This document shows positions 52,701 through 62,858 of a stretch of 64,000 nucleotides of DNA, piece after piece. The notes under the pieces were generated by a model. It saw only the letters and a list, made by a program, of their open reading frames with translations, ran no database searches and was not told the origin of the DNA. How positions within the stretch are numbered: position 1 is the stretch's first letter; each line of letters begins with the position of its first letter. Both the position numbers and the translations under genes were made by a program. This DNA comes from Saccharomyces mikatae IFO 1815 (Eukaryota > Ascomycota > Saccharomycetes > Saccharomycetales > Saccharomycetaceae), in the NCBI RefSeq assembly GCF_947241705.1, contig NC_079256.1, positions 1 through 64,000 of the forward strand. The letters run 5' to 3'.

Positions 52701-55700
52701 ATGGTCGAGAATAGTACGCAGCAAGCTCCGCATACCGGAAATGGTGATAACAACACTACTAAACCATATTCGGAGGCGCTCTTCTTAGGCTTTAATAATT
52801 CAACGCCTGGATTAGAAGCTGAACACTCAAGCACATCGCCTGCCCCCGAGAACTCCGAAACACATAACAGGAAAAGAAATAGAATATCATTTGTTTGCCA
52901 GGCTTGTAGGAAATCAAAAACCAAGTGTGACAGAGAAAAACCGGAATGTAGTCGATGCATCAAGCATGGGTTGAAATGTGTTTATGATGTATCCAAACAA
53001 CCAGCACCTCGAATTCCTAGCAAGGATGCCATCATATCAAGACTGGAAAAGGATATGTATTACTGGAAGGATAAGGCCATGAAGCTGCTAACGGAAAGAG
53101 AGGTGAATGAATCAGGAAAGAGATCAGCAAGTCCGACCAAAATAAATAAAGCCGATGGGGGAAGTCCCGACACCAAGAAAATACATAAAGTAGAGAACAT
53201 GTATGATAAAAGTGCATCGGAGAACTCAAACAGTGATGAAAATGATATCGAAATCAACTTGTATAGGAGTCACCCCACCATGATTATGAGTAAAGTCATG
53301 AAAAGAGAAGTTAAGCCATTGTCGGAGAACTACATCATAATTCAAGACTGCTTCCTGAAGATCTTGGTTACCTCAGTGTTTCTTGACACTTCTAAGAACA
53401 CGATGATACCGGCACTGACGGCCAACGCGAATATTACAAGGGCTCAACCTAGTGTAGCAAATAATCTTTTAAAACTGAAGGAAATGCTGATCCGACAATG
53501 TCAAACAGATGATGAGAAGAACCGTGTTAATGAATTTACAGATAGGATATTACAGAACACAAATTCAAACAGGAATCTGAAAATCGGTATGTTGCTGTCA
53601 ATGCTTTACAATTCCGTTGGTTATCAATATTTAGAAGATCATTGCCCTCAAGGTGGTGAATATTCGGATCTATTAAGAAGCTTGATCACTGAATGTGAAG
53701 CTATTTTGCCATCTTATGAAATCATTGAACGATACAAAAACCACTTTTATGAATACGTTTATCCAAGTTTACCTTTCATTGAGTTAGACATTTTCGAAGA
53801 ATCTTTAAGTCAAACAATTTTTCCCGACACAAAGGATCCATCCAAGGTGAAGATACGTATGGGAAGCACGCATCTGAGGGCGAAGGTAGAGAACTTGAGT
53901 ATACTTTTGGTCATCCTAAAACTATCATATATGTCCATTAGATTTTTGGACCATAAAACAGCAGATTCAAGTTTTTATCTTTCGAAGGACTTAATTGATA
54001 AATATCCAATACCGAATGACTTTATTTTGCTGAGTCAAAGATGTTTGGCGTCAGAAAATTGGTGTGCATGCGCTAACGAAAACATCATATCATGTTTGCT
54101 GTATATCTGGTCGTTTTTTGCCTTTTCTCCTGAAGAAGGCGATTTTTTTCTCGAGCATCCTACCGATGTTATTAGCAGTTTAATAATGATGCTTTCCACT
54201 TCAATAGGCCTTCATAGAGATCCATCTGATTTCCCTCAATTAATTTCCCCATCTACTTCAGATAAAAGAACGTTAAATCATAGAAGAATACTCTGGTTGA
54301 GTATCGTTACGGTTTGCTCATTTGAAGCGAGCCTCAAAGGTAGACATTCAGTCTCACCAATATCTCTAATGGCATTATTCTTGAATATCAAAGATCCTGA
54401 TTCTCTGACAGTATATATGAACCGGGTTAGGGGTGATCTAAGCGACCTTGATAATCATAAACTTTTGAGGATCCATGAATTCACATTTAAGAGAGCCCAG
54501 CTGGCGTTACTTTTGTCAGATTTAGATAATTTAACAATGACTTATTATGGTAATTTTCATTTACAATCAATTGAGTTTATTAGAGAAAAGATTGAAATAT
54601 TTGTGGAGGAGAATTTTCCCATAGTGCCATTGAAAAGTGCTACACAGGATAAATCGGATCTTGACGACGCTGATATAATTTCAAGAATAAACTTATTATC
54701 TTCAGAGAATTCTTCTTCATTTCACAGTCGGATAATGAATAAATTGTTGATGCTGAGAACTTCAATGGCTATATTTTTACATTTCGAGTCACTGATCACT
54801 AAAGACAAAAGTATATTTCCATTCTACAAGAAATATTTCATGATTAGTTGTATGGATGCTTTGTCGTTGATAAATTATTTCAATAAATTTTTCAATGGAG
54901 ATTATCGACACGCAATTTCCTCTTTGACCAGTTTCAATGTTACGAAGTTTATTCAGTTAGCTTTGTCCAGCACAATTTTCAGCCTCTTAGGGATTATTCT
55001 AAGAATAGGCTTAGCCATCCATATGATATCTTCTGAAATACAACAGCTACCAGGGGCAACAGATTCAAGAGTAAAGGAATTAAATGCTAAAGTTGTAAAA
55101 TTTAGTACCCTACAAAGAGATCTGGAGTCTGCTTTAGAAAGTATTTATTGCTCTGCTTCAGAGCATTTAAGATTCACATATTTCCCTGTTTTTAAGATGT
55201 TAGCTTTATTTGACGTCATTGTTCAAAGAATGAGAAAGGGTGAATTATGGCACGGCATATTTACGATGATCCAAATGGAGCAAATGCATTCAAGGATAAT
55301 TAAGACGTTAAGCATCACTTTAGGCGTCAAATTAGACAAAAAAGATCGACTGCTAGAAGAATTGATGGCATGTAATTACGTTGCGAGTTTCAATATTGAA
55401 GATATCGATGAGCTGAATAAGAATATCAAGAAAGAAATTCAAATTTCCTCAGGATTGAAGCCCCCTGTAAACACTATTGCCGTATTCAACGGTGAAGTAT
55501 TTGGGAAGCCGACTCCTACTAGCACTCAGACATGGAATTCATCTCTAGACAATTTAGAAAAAATATCGTCGACTGCTGCACTTGAACAAAATTTAGACTA
55601 CCACAGTGGTCTACGGCAGGGTCCGTTACCAAGTGATGGTTCAAAAGAACAATCATCGATGATTGGAATGAATAGCCTGAACAATTCAACCAATGCTACA

Positions 55701-55841
55701 CCTTTTGTCGAAAATTCGTCTGAAGCACAACTTCCCAACGGGTTTGATAGAGGTCAAGCAAATAATACTTCTTTTCCAGGATATTTTGGTGGTTTGGATT
55801 TATTTGATTATGACTTTTTATTTGGTAATGATTTCGCTTGA
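52701..55841 (+). CDS. OAF1: Oaf1 oleate-activated transcription factor
   Basis: 1046-residue Zn2Cys6 regulator (S. cerevisiae 1047 aa) that pairs with Pip2, binds oleate directly and activates beta-oxidation and peroxisome genes through ORE elements. The zinc cluster is Cys66-Cys93 with CX2CX6CX6CX2CX6C spacing (CQACRKSKTKCDREKP, CSRCIKHGLKC), preceded by a basic RKRNRIS stretch. A linker and short coiled coil (SRLEKDMYYWKDKAMKLL) follow, then the middle homology region and an acidic/aromatic C-terminal activation tail (GLDLFDYDFLFGNDFA). Intact. Confidence 0.96.
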   Translation: MVENSTQQAPHTGNGDNNTTKPYSEALFLGFNNSTPGLEAEHSSTSPAPENSETHNRKRNRISFVCQACRKSKTKCDREKPECSRCIKHGLKCVYDVSKQPAPRIPSKDAIISRLEKDMYYWKDKAMKLLTEREVNESGKRSASPTKINKADGGSPDTKKIHKVENMYDKSASENSNSDENDIEINLYRSHPTMIMSKVMKREVKPLSENYIIIQDCFLKILVTSVFLDTSKNTMIPALTANANITRAQPSVANNLLKLKEMLIRQCQTDDEKNRVNEFTDRILQNTNSNRNLKIGMLLSMLYNSVGYQYLEDHCPQGGEYSDLLRSLITECEAILPSYEIIERYKNHFYEYVYPSLPFIELDIFEESLSQTIFPDTKDPSKVKIRMGSTHLRAKVENLSILLVILKLSYMSIRFLDHKTADSSFYLSKDLIDKYPIPNDFILLSQRCLASENWCACANENIISCLLYIWSFFAFSPEEGDFFLEHPTDVISSLIMMLSTSIGLHRDPSDFPQLISPSTSDKRTLNHRRILWLSIVTVCSFEASLKGRHSVSPISLMALFLNIKDPDSLTVYMNRVRGDLSDLDNHKLLRIHEFTFKRAQLALLLSDLDNLTMTYYGNFHLQSIEFIREKIEIFVEENFPIVPLKSATQDKSDLDDADIISRINLLSSENSSSFHSRIMNKLLMLRTSMAIFLHFESLITKDKSIFPFYKKYFMISCMDALSLINYFNKFFNGDYRHAISSLTSFNVTKFIQLALSSTIFSLLGIILRIGLAIHMISSEIQQLPGATDSRVKELNAKVVKFSTLQRDLESALESIYCSASEHLRFTYFPVFKMLALFDVIVQRMRKGELWHGIFTMIQMEQMHSRIIKTLSITLGVKLDKKDRLLEELMACNYVASFNIEDIDELNKNIKKEIQISSGLKPPVNTIAVFNGEVFGKPTPTSTQTWNSSLDNLEKISSTAALEQNLDYHSGLRQGPLPSDGSKEQSSMIGMNSLNNSTNATPFVENSSEAQLPNGFDRGQANNTSFPGYFGGLDLFDYDFLFGNDFA

Positions 55842-55947
55842 ATCATTTTCTGTAACCCCTATCTATTCATTTCAGCAACTAATTAATTTTTATAGCCACG
55901 AATTTATGAAACTGATTGAAAATATAAAGAGCTAAGCACATACACAC

Positions 55948-55969
55948 ATATATGTATATATACATATAT
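55948..55969. terminator. AT palindrome between convergent OAF1 and AIM2
   Basis: A perfect 22-bp palindrome of alternating TATATG/TATATA/CATATA lies between the OAF1 stop (55841) and the AIM2 stop (56000). TATATA and TATGTA are yeast polyadenylation efficiency elements and read the same on both strands here, so it probably directs 3'-end formation for both genes. Confidence 0.6.
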
Positions 55970-55999
55970 AGTGGTTAATGTAGGGACAGTTCTTCCCTT

Positions 56000-56740
56000 C
56001 TAAACCTTCGAAAAATGATCAAACCAATATAACTGATCAAGCAAGACCTTCTCCTTTGCATATTTCACAGCTGGGTTAGAAATATCGCCTCTCGCAGCGA
56101 ATCCATGAGCCACACCACTAAAGAGGTCCAATTGGTAAATAGCGTGAATATCTTTCAGCTTTTCTTCCGTCAAATGTCTCATGTTGGCCGGGAAGATTTG
56201 ATCTTCTTCAGCTGCTGAAATCAATAATGGCCTTTCGTTACCAATCGCTTCAATTTCGTCGATGCTAACAAAAGATGGATGCGCAATGGCCGCAACATTA
56301 GCAAGACCCTCATTCATATTGATGTGCTGAACGGCGAATTTGGCACCAAAACAGTAACCAACAACACCGATAAACTTTGGATCGTATTCGAGTTTTAATA
56401 ACTTCATGAATCCATCAACGATTTTCTTGGTGACTTCAGGAGAGTGTTTTTGAAACCAAGCATCACGATCAATTGGTTTATCTGGTATAATAGCATCACC
56501 AAATAGGATATCGGGAGCAAAGACCTTGTACCCGGCGTCTGCAAATTTATCGGCCGTTAATAAAACGTTGTTGAATTTGTTACCATATACATCTGTCATA
56601 ATAACAATCACTTTTTCCTGAGGCGATGCAGACCCTGTTACGTACGTATCTAAACCAAATATTTCTTCATGGTGTCCCCTCGGAGATCCATCATGATAGA
56701 CTCCTTCAAAACAACACTTGCCGGGTTGATGGGATGCCAT
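56000..56740 (-). CDS. AIM2: Aim2, dienelactone hydrolase-like protein
   Basis: 246-residue alpha/beta-hydrolase of the dienelactone hydrolase family, same length as S. cerevisiae Aim2 (function not firmly known; linked to mitochondrial inheritance screens). Candidate catalytic triad: Cys130 in [11 protein letters not shown] (the nucleophile elbow), Asp180 in SAAEEDQIF, and His212 in GVAHGF. The unusual Cys nucleophile is typical of this family. Converges with OAF1. Confidence 0.94.
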   Translation of the reverse strand: MASHQPGKCCFEGVYHDGSPRGHHEEIFGLDTYVTGSASPQEKVIVIMTDVYGNKFNNVLLTADKFADAGYKVFAPDILFGDAIIPDKPIDRDAWFQKHSPEVTKKIVDGFMKLLKLEYDPKFIGVVGYCFGAKFAVQHINMNEGLANVAAIAHPSFVSIDEIEAIGNERPLLISAAEEDQIFPANMRHLTEEKLKDIHAIYQLDLFSGVAHGFAARGDISNPAVKYAKEKVLLDQLYWFDHFSKV

Positions 56741-56959
56741 TGGATTAATTTATATTTGTTGTGGTATGGTTAAACGCGATAGAAAACTTTAACTTTGCTT
56801 GAGATAAGCCATCTCTATATTCTTTATGTGTTCCCTTCTAAATTACTGTGGTTTTTCATTTTTATCGGAGAGAGAAAAAGGGCTCTGAAATATGTCCGTC
56901 CTAAAATTGTTATTGTAGAATAGCAGTTTTCTCCCTAATACCAAAACATTGGGCATCAG

Positions 56960-58945
56960 TTATTTGTGGAACTTTGATGGCTTGAACAGTTTCATCAGTG
57001 TGAAGGAACACAGTGCCAGGAATCCAACAGTGGATCCAAAAATTAGAGCCGTTTGTCTGTAATCGACGTCTTTAGTTGTGGTTTCCTCTGGCAACCCTGG
57101 AGTATTCTTACCAGGATCTAGTGCAGCTTCTGTAATTTTTATGAAGAGTTCATTCAGTGAACTTAGCCATCTCGATGATATGTGCAATGGGTGATTCACA
57201 AATAACTCATCTGCTAGTTCATCTGGTTGAATTTGACATCTTTGTTGCTGTTTATCGAGATCTGCTTTAGAAGCTACAAATACCAACGGTAGGTCTTGTA
57301 AATAAGTAAACTTATCCAGAAGTGAAACTAGATAGGAGAATGACTCTGGGTCGCTGGAGTCGTAGGTTAGACAAATCACATCACATTCTTTTAACTTGTC
57401 CTTATTCTCTAGTATGGCGTATTCTTGTTCTCCGAGTTCTTGCAGAATCAAATAGTACTGTTTCCCACCTTTTAGTTCCAAACTGTTGACTGCAATTCTT
57501 GGTTTAATCGTGGGAGAATACTCCTCTGAGAATGTTCTGCCCAAGAAGGCCTCTAGTAAAGAACTCTTGCCGCAACATGGCTTTCCTACGACAAAGCAAT
57601 TAAACACTTTTCTGTCATTGACGTTGGATCTGTAAAGCTTCCCTGAACGACGTCTCATTCTTCTTGGCTTAGTTACTTGTAAGGCGAGTCTTGCATCTTC
57701 TTGGAAGCCAAAATACACTAAGTATGCGGTAGTTGTGCTATAATTCAAGAAAGTCGTCATACTCCACTGGGCTAACCAGCCTTGTAAAGTGATGCAGCTC
57801 TTGTTGTTCACAACTGTGGAGAAGGGAAAATTTGTTGATGTCCATAGTTCAGGTAGCCCTGGTGTACACTTAAATAGACGATGTAGTTCTTGACTATTCA
57901 AACCACCATCGTTATCGACATCGAACTTTAAGAAAATATCTACAAGAAATCTGTACCCCTTAGGGCTCAATTCCACGCTGGAAGTATCAGGCACAACCAA
58001 CCTCGGGTGAAGGATTTTATCATTAATACACAGGGAGTCTGTGTAGTGGAAAGTCCTTAATATAGCCCATGTAGTCTCATGCCGTCCCCTTTCAGCGTAA
58101 ATTTTGTTTAGGACAAGGAAACCATCTTTTGTGATGCCCTTCCCAGGCACGTACAACTTATTATTAGCATACTCTAGATCGTGTTTAGGAATATCCAGAA
58201 GCAAATCTTTTATGAAATTCAATTCGTTTACGTCGATACTTTTATTGAAGCATTTCTTTTGCAATCCCAAGATCTCGTTATCATCCAAGTATGAATCCTG
58301 GTTTAAATCGCTCAAGAGGAAAACTCTTTTCAAAGCCATGACAGCCAATGGCTTTAATTCACCAACCATGGCATCGAACAAGGGTGATATTGGGTGTGTT
58401 ATAGCCCTTTGACAAAGATAAAATGCCTGATTAAGATCAAACTGAGTCTTGGCACTAGTCTTAATGCAAGTGTCAATTTCTTTAAACTCCATTAGAATCG
58501 GAATAAATTCCTCATCTTCCACTTTGGTATCAATATCATCACTATCTGCTGATGATGACATTGCATTAGAATTGGTATTTGATAGGGAATCGCACTTATT
58601 TTTGCAGAGAATGACAGGAATATTCAATCCCAGAGATCTGAAGTGAGGTAACCAAAAGAGAGAAACATGCTCATACGATTCGTGATCGCAATACACAAGC
58701 CAAAGGACATCTGCAGATTTTAATTCATGATCTAAAGTCGTAAGATCCGAATCTGAAGTATCTATGAGAACTGTATTTTTGGGAGAGTATGAAGGTGATG
58801 ATGAGAAGTCTCTCGGAATACTGATGGGGGGCAATACGTCTTGTATGGTCGGTATAAATTCAGCTTTAGTTAATGATACCACTAAACTGGATTTACCAAC
58901 CCCTTCATCGCCGCAAATTACTACCCGAATTGTTTCTTTAGTCAT
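56960..58945 (-). CDS. GEM1: Miro-type GTPase Gem1 (ERMES-associated)
   Basis: 661-residue mitochondrial outer-membrane GTPase (S. cerevisiae 662), regulator of ER-mitochondria contacts and mitochondrial shape. First GTPase domain with P-loop GDEGVGKSS (12-20) and NKCD (116-119); EF-hand at 213-224 ([12 protein letters not shown]) and a second at about 337-348 ([12 protein letters not shown]); second GTPase domain with P-loop GKPCCGKSS near 450 and SKAD; C-terminal tail anchor ([19 protein letters not shown]). All calcium- and nucleotide-binding motifs look intact. Confidence 0.96.
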   Translation of the reverse strand: MTKETIRVVICGDEGVGKSSLVVSLTKAEFIPTIQDVLPPISIPRDFSSSPSYSPKNTVLIDTSDSDLTTLDHELKSADVLWLVYCDHESYEHVSLFWLPHFRSLGLNIPVILCKNKCDSLSNTNSNAMSSSADSDDIDTKVEDEEFIPILMEFKEIDTCIKTSAKTQFDLNQAFYLCQRAITHPISPLFDAMVGELKPLAVMALKRVFLLSDLNQDSYLDDNEILGLQKKCFNKSIDVNELNFIKDLLLDIPKHDLEYANNKLYVPGKGITKDGFLVLNKIYAERGRHETTWAILRTFHYTDSLCINDKILHPRLVVPDTSSVELSPKGYRFLVDIFLKFDVDNDGGLNSQELHRLFKCTPGLPELWTSTNFPFSTVVNNKSCITLQGWLAQWSMTTFLNYSTTTAYLVYFGFQEDARLALQVTKPRRMRRRSGKLYRSNVNDRKVFNCFVVGKPCCGKSSLLEAFLGRTFSEEYSPTIKPRIAVNSLELKGGKQYYLILQELGEQEYAILENKDKLKECDVICLTYDSSDPESFSYLVSLLDKFTYLQDLPLVFVASKADLDKQQQRCQIQPDELADELFVNHPLHISSRWLSSLNELFIKITEAALDPGKNTPGLPEETTTKDVDYRQTALIFGSTVGFLALCSFTLMKLFKPSKFHK

Positions 58946-59133
58946 TATGTTGTTCGATCTACTGATTTTCGATCGTCCGTTACTTTTGTTTTTGATTTTT
59001 ATTTGTTCGTTGCTTGAATATCATTCTTGTTTCCAAGACAAAAATCACTATATTAAATGTTAAAGGCCTACGGTAACCACTAAATAAGCTGCTTCAAAGT
59101 GGCGGAGTATTGCGCTATATATCTGTACGTCAC

Positions 59134-61017
59134 TTAAGAATTATTTATTGATAGATTAAACAGTTTCGACCTCAATGACTCATTTTCTTGTTCTAAAGCC
59201 TTGATTCTAGCTTCTGAAGCGTTTGCATCAAGCTTCCGTCTTTCTCTTTCGGATATCCATCTTCTTTGTAACTCCTCTATTCGTAAGCACAATTCTTTAT
59301 TTGGGGTTGCGGTTAGTTCATCTCCTTCTTGTTGTTGCTTCTCCGGATTTTCCATGACAATTAGTGAAGAAATATAAGAATCTATAATGGATTCTAATGC
59401 AGTCTCTATAAAGGTGTAGAGCGATTCTAGTTTTGGCTGAATCACATTCAAGTTTTTCAGTGCATTCGGTACTGATTTTATTGAGTTCATCTTCCTATCA
59501 AATTGTATTATTGAGCTTTCTTGTAAGATTTTCTGTAAGATACGAAAAACACTGTCGAGGTGTAATAAAAGATTCTGGTTGAATTTAGTGAAATTAGTTT
59601 CATATTGTGATACTATTAAACTTTGATTGTCCAGAGTATTTAGTTTATTCTTCAATTGATAATTCTCTAAACCTAACTTGTCTAATTGGTTTTGTACTAT
59701 TTGGAACTCCTCTGACTTATCGATTTGAAGATCATTGATTTGCTTCTCTAAGTCATTAATGTAGCTGTCCCAATTGTTTTCCTTTAATTTATTTATTTTT
59801 GTCAAAGTTTCCAATTCTTTAGTTAAAACTTTCTCATTTTGATCCATTCTACTAAGATCATTCTTTAACTTTTCAAAATCCTTCATCAGAACAGATTGTG
59901 ACTCTATCTTTTTCTTCAATTGAGATATCAAAAGGTCTTGTTTTTCCATGACAGAATTGGAATTCTCTTCCAGTTCTAAGGAACCCAGCAGATGAGATTG
60001 CTCATTTAATTTAGACGCTATTATTTGTTCTAGTTTCTGTGACTTTTCAAATTTAAGTCTGATGGAATCTATAAATTGGTCATACTCTTTGTGTAAATTT
60101 TCGATTACAATCTCTAACTGAGTGTCCAAAGTTTTTTCAAAGCGGGATTCGGCAGCTAAAATGGGTAAAGTAGTACTATTAGCTATCACATTTTCTGTAT
60201 CAGTGTGATTATTATTGTCATGAGTTTCATCATTCTGGTATCGATTATCAACATCATCCCGCTCGCTTGTTGACAAATCCTTACTCTCGAAATGTGATCT
60301 TGCAGGTGAAGATTGAGCCAGTGAGCGAAATTCTTCGTCTTCATCTTCATCTTTTGGTTGCACTTGATCTTTAGAATGCAAAAATTCCTGCAAGAACTGG
60401 GTGATGAATTTGGATAAAGTATCCATTTTCTCAAGTACATAATCCGAGCTCAATTCCAAAGTTTCCTCCAGGATTTCTTTGTCTTTTTCATGAAAGACAT
60501 GAACATTTTCATCTTGGTCATCAAAATTGGTTAATATAAAGGATAGCAAATGATTGATGGTATTTACGATACTTTCGGAATTTTCCAAATTTTCCTGCAC
60601 GAATTGCAGCGTATCTTGGTATTCAGTCTCCCTTGTTTTTAAAGTATGCTTCAATTTGCTTATTTCGACATTTAAATCTTCGATTATGGAATTTTTAAAT
60701 TCATTGTCATTGACTATCGACGGCGGATTAGCATCTTTATCAGAAATTTTACGAATGTATTCATAGAGTACTTGGATCTTGATCTTTGCATTTGTCAGCT
60801 CCTTCTCCATATTCTTGACTCTGTTGGAATCGCTGACTAGGGCAGGCTTCAAGGCATCGTTATGAGATGACCTCGTGGTTACAGAGTCCCTGAATGATGG
60901 TATAGACATCCCGGAATCCATCGAGTTCGTGAACTCGCTGTCGTCACCATCATCGTCACCATTGTCGTCATTGTTGTGGAGACGCCTGCTACTACTACTA
61001 ACCCAACGATGTACCAT
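59134..61017 (-). CDS. SPC72: Spc72 spindle pole body gamma-tubulin receptor
   Basis: 627-residue coiled-coil protein (S. cerevisiae 622) of the spindle-pole outer plaque; it docks the gamma-tubulin complex and Stu2 to organise cytoplasmic microtubules. The N-terminus carries the KNMEKELTNAKIKIQVLYEY segment (~70-90), which fits the CM1-like gamma-TuRC binding motif; an acidic linker rich in Asp/Glu (~220-280) separates two long heptad regions (~320-480 and ~590-627). C-terminal EELQRRWISERERRKLD and the final coil ending LFNLSINNS are conserved. Intact. Confidence 0.95.
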   Translation of the reverse strand: MVHRWVSSSSRRLHNNDDNGDDDGDDSEFTNSMDSGMSIPSFRDSVTTRSSHNDALKPALVSDSNRVKNMEKELTNAKIKIQVLYEYIRKISDKDANPPSIVNDNEFKNSIIEDLNVEISKLKHTLKTRETEYQDTLQFVQENLENSESIVNTINHLLSFILTNFDDQDENVHVFHEKDKEILEETLELSSDYVLEKMDTLSKFITQFLQEFLHSKDQVQPKDEDEDEEFRSLAQSSPARSHFESKDLSTSERDDVDNRYQNDETHDNNNHTDTENVIANSTTLPILAAESRFEKTLDTQLEIVIENLHKEYDQFIDSIRLKFEKSQKLEQIIASKLNEQSHLLGSLELEENSNSVMEKQDLLISQLKKKIESQSVLMKDFEKLKNDLSRMDQNEKVLTKELETLTKINKLKENNWDSYINDLEKQINDLQIDKSEEFQIVQNQLDKLGLENYQLKNKLNTLDNQSLIVSQYETNFTKFNQNLLLHLDSVFRILQKILQESSIIQFDRKMNSIKSVPNALKNLNVIQPKLESLYTFIETALESIIDSYISSLIVMENPEKQQQEGDELTATPNKELCLRIEELQRRWISERERRKLDANASEARIKALEQENESLRSKLFNLSINNS

Positions 61018-61191
61018 TACTATGAATTCCCTACTGTTATTTGCTTTGTTTTTTTGATATCAGTGTTCCTAATGTGAAATTTCGCGATTCCAATTAAAAT
61101 AATAAATATATAATGTAAAGAATATACACAGGGGAAAGCAAGACTAAACTAAAAGTGATACTTACATGGACTTTTTTGCTTCCAAGACTAT

Positions 61192-61530
61192 TCATGATGA
61201 TGCCGAACCCTTTGCACTTGCCTTCTTGGTGGTCAGTTGCAGGCCATGCCATCTGGAAATATCGTCTTTCAAAATTCTGTTCACCAGTTGGTGCTGCTTG
61301 ATGAGACTCAGCCCGTTGAATTTCTTGCTTGTTACATTGATGGAAAACATAGAACCGCAGCCACCGGAAACGTCTTGCACCTTACACACCTCTGGCTCTA
61401 GTTCCTGTTGTAGTTTGTCCATAATCATCTTCTCTTCCGGAGTCACTGCCATCTGTGTGGAATACCAAATTCTTTGGCCCGTCAAAATCCTTGGCCACCA
61501 GGCATGCTTCACCGATATAGAACGTAACAT
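61192..61530 (-). CDS. BOL3: Mitochondrial BolA-like protein Bol3 (Aim1)
   Basis: 112-residue BolA-family protein that helps pass 4Fe-4S clusters to mitochondrial enzymes with Nfu1. A basic, hydroxylated N-terminus (MLRSISVKHAWWPRILTG) is a matrix-targeting presequence; the BolA fold includes SGGCGSMFSINVTSKKF and IKQHQLVNRIL with the invariant His. The S. cerevisiae annotation (118 aa) starts six codons earlier at MKLPQT; here that ATG is AAC, so the start must be MLRS, suggesting the same for S. cerevisiae. Divergent from BOL1 across 150 bp: two BolA paralogs sharing one promoter region. Confidence 0.94.
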   Translation of the reverse strand: MLRSISVKHAWWPRILTGQRIWYSTQMAVTPEEKMIMDKLQQELEPEVCKVQDVSGGCGSMFSINVTSKKFNGLSLIKQHQLVNRILKDDISRWHGLQLTTKKASAKGSASS

Positions 61531-61680
61531 GGTGTGTGAGAGCTTGTTTTCCTATATTTATTTCTTCCCTTATCGCCTTTATGGTTCTTAGTGACCAAAT
61601 GAAGAAACTTGCATGGTCCGGAATGACAAATCAAAAAGAAAGTAGTATTACTAGCAGCAAAGTAGGGTAGAAAGAAAACA

Positions 61681-62013
61681 ATGTTTAAGCGAGCAATGAG
61701 CACAGATGGACCCATGGCACATGCCATTCTTAAGAGACTAGAACGTCGTTTTCCAGATTACAAGAACTTTGCGTTTGGTCTGTATAACGACTCATACAAG
61801 CATAAGGGACATGCTGGTGTGCAGGAAAATGCCTCTGCTGAGACACATTTCCGCATTGAGATGGTCAGTAAAAAATTTGAAGGCCTGAAACTTCCACAAC
61901 GTCACCGCATGGTTTATTCTCTCTTACAAGATGAGATGGCGCAGACAAATGGCATCCATGCTTTACAATTATCGCTAAAGACTCCACAGGAATATGAGTC
62001 CAAGGCCAAATAG
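61681..62013 (+). CDS. BOL1: Mitochondrial BolA-like protein Bol1
   Basis: 110-residue BolA protein, same length as S. cerevisiae Bol1 (YAL044W-A); it acts with the monothiol glutaredoxin Grx5 in mitochondrial Fe-S protein maturation. BolA core: [20 protein letters not shown] with the invariant His, then [10 protein letters not shown]. The C-terminus is close to GCV3 on the other strand (86 bp), with a TATATATATA run between them that suits shared 3'-end formation. Confidence 0.95.
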   Translation: MFKRAMSTDGPMAHAILKRLERRFPDYKNFAFGLYNDSYKHKGHAGVQENASAETHFRIEMVSKKFEGLKLPQRHRMVYSLLQDEMAQTNGIHALQLSLKTPQEYESKAK

Positions 62014-62098
62014 AATAAATAAGTGTATGTGTTGAATTGTTTTTTCTATTTCTCTTATATATATATTTATAAGTGCTTTACGTACGTATAGACTTCAT

Positions 62099-62611
62099 TT
62101 AGTCATCATGAACCAGTGTCTTTTCATACTGCTCTAGGGACATTAGACCCTCGACCTGTTCCACATTGACGCCCTCGCCAAGCTTCATCTTGACTAGCCA
62201 GCCGTCACCCATGGGGTCTTCATTCACCACGCCTGGGTTTTCTTCGAGGTTGGTGTTGATTTCCTCCACGGTACCATCGGCAGGCTGGTAAATCTCAGAA
62301 GCTGACTTAACGGACTCAATAGATCCTAGCGACTCGCCCTGGGCGATCTCAGTGCCCACCTCTGGTAGCTCAACATAGGTAGCGTCTCCAAGGGCGTCAG
62401 TGGCATACTTTGTGATTCCGACAAAGGCAGTCTTGTCCTGATGCACAGCTATCCACTCATGTTGGGTAGTATATCTCACGGCTTGAGGTCCTTGGGATGA
62501 GTACAAAAATGGTAGTTTATTCTTGTTTAGGGCATTACTGGAGCTGTTTCTCAAAAACAACTTGCCAGCGGTAGGAATGCGGGTGGTCCATAGTCTAGTA
62601 CTGCGTAACAT
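62099..62611 (-). CDS. GCV3: Glycine cleavage system H protein
   Basis: 170-residue mitochondrial lipoyl carrier, same length as S. cerevisiae Gcv3; it shuttles the aminomethyl group between the P, T and L proteins and is also the entry point for lipoylation. An Arg/Ser-rich presequence covers ~1-46; the H-protein fold follows (RYTTQHEWIAVHQDKTAFVG), with the lipoylated Lys102 in GSIESVKSASEIYQP. Two TGACTC sites lie ~95-115 bp upstream. Confidence 0.96.
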   Translation of the reverse strand: MLRSTRLWTTRIPTAGKLFLRNSSSNALNKNKLPFLYSSQGPQAVRYTTQHEWIAVHQDKTAFVGITKYATDALGDATYVELPEVGTEIAQGESLGSIESVKSASEIYQPADGTVEEINTNLEENPGVVNEDPMGDGWLVKMKLGEGVNVEQVEGLMSLEQYEKTLVHDD

Positions 62612-62704
62612 TGTCGGTGTATTATGTCTTAATGTATACTTTCTCGTTATCGTTAACCACTTGTTTGGTGGTCTGTATATATAGAAGAAAGAGTTAGCGA
62701 AAGT

Positions 62705-62726
62705 GACTCCGCCGCTAAGTGACTCC
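62705..62726 (+). promoter_or_regulatory. Paired TGACTC (Gcn4/Bas1) sites, GCV3 promoter
   Basis: TGACTC occurs at 62705-62710 and 62721-62726, 16 bp apart, upstream of GCV3. TGACTC is the shared core of Gcn4 and Bas1 sites, and glycine-cleavage genes are known targets of both. Confidence 0.7.
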
Positions 62727-62858
62727 TGAAGGACGTGTCAAAATAATGATATTTTATAACACAAATGGTGAATAACACATTGGTTTGCAATTAAAGACAG
62801 TTGTAAGCATAGGTACAAGCATTCTTATATATATATATATATAATGGTAGTGATTACT

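Noticed and set aside
56551-56556. CGGCCG site near AIM2
   Set aside because: Single copy inside the AIM2 coding sequence, without a partner; taken as chance.
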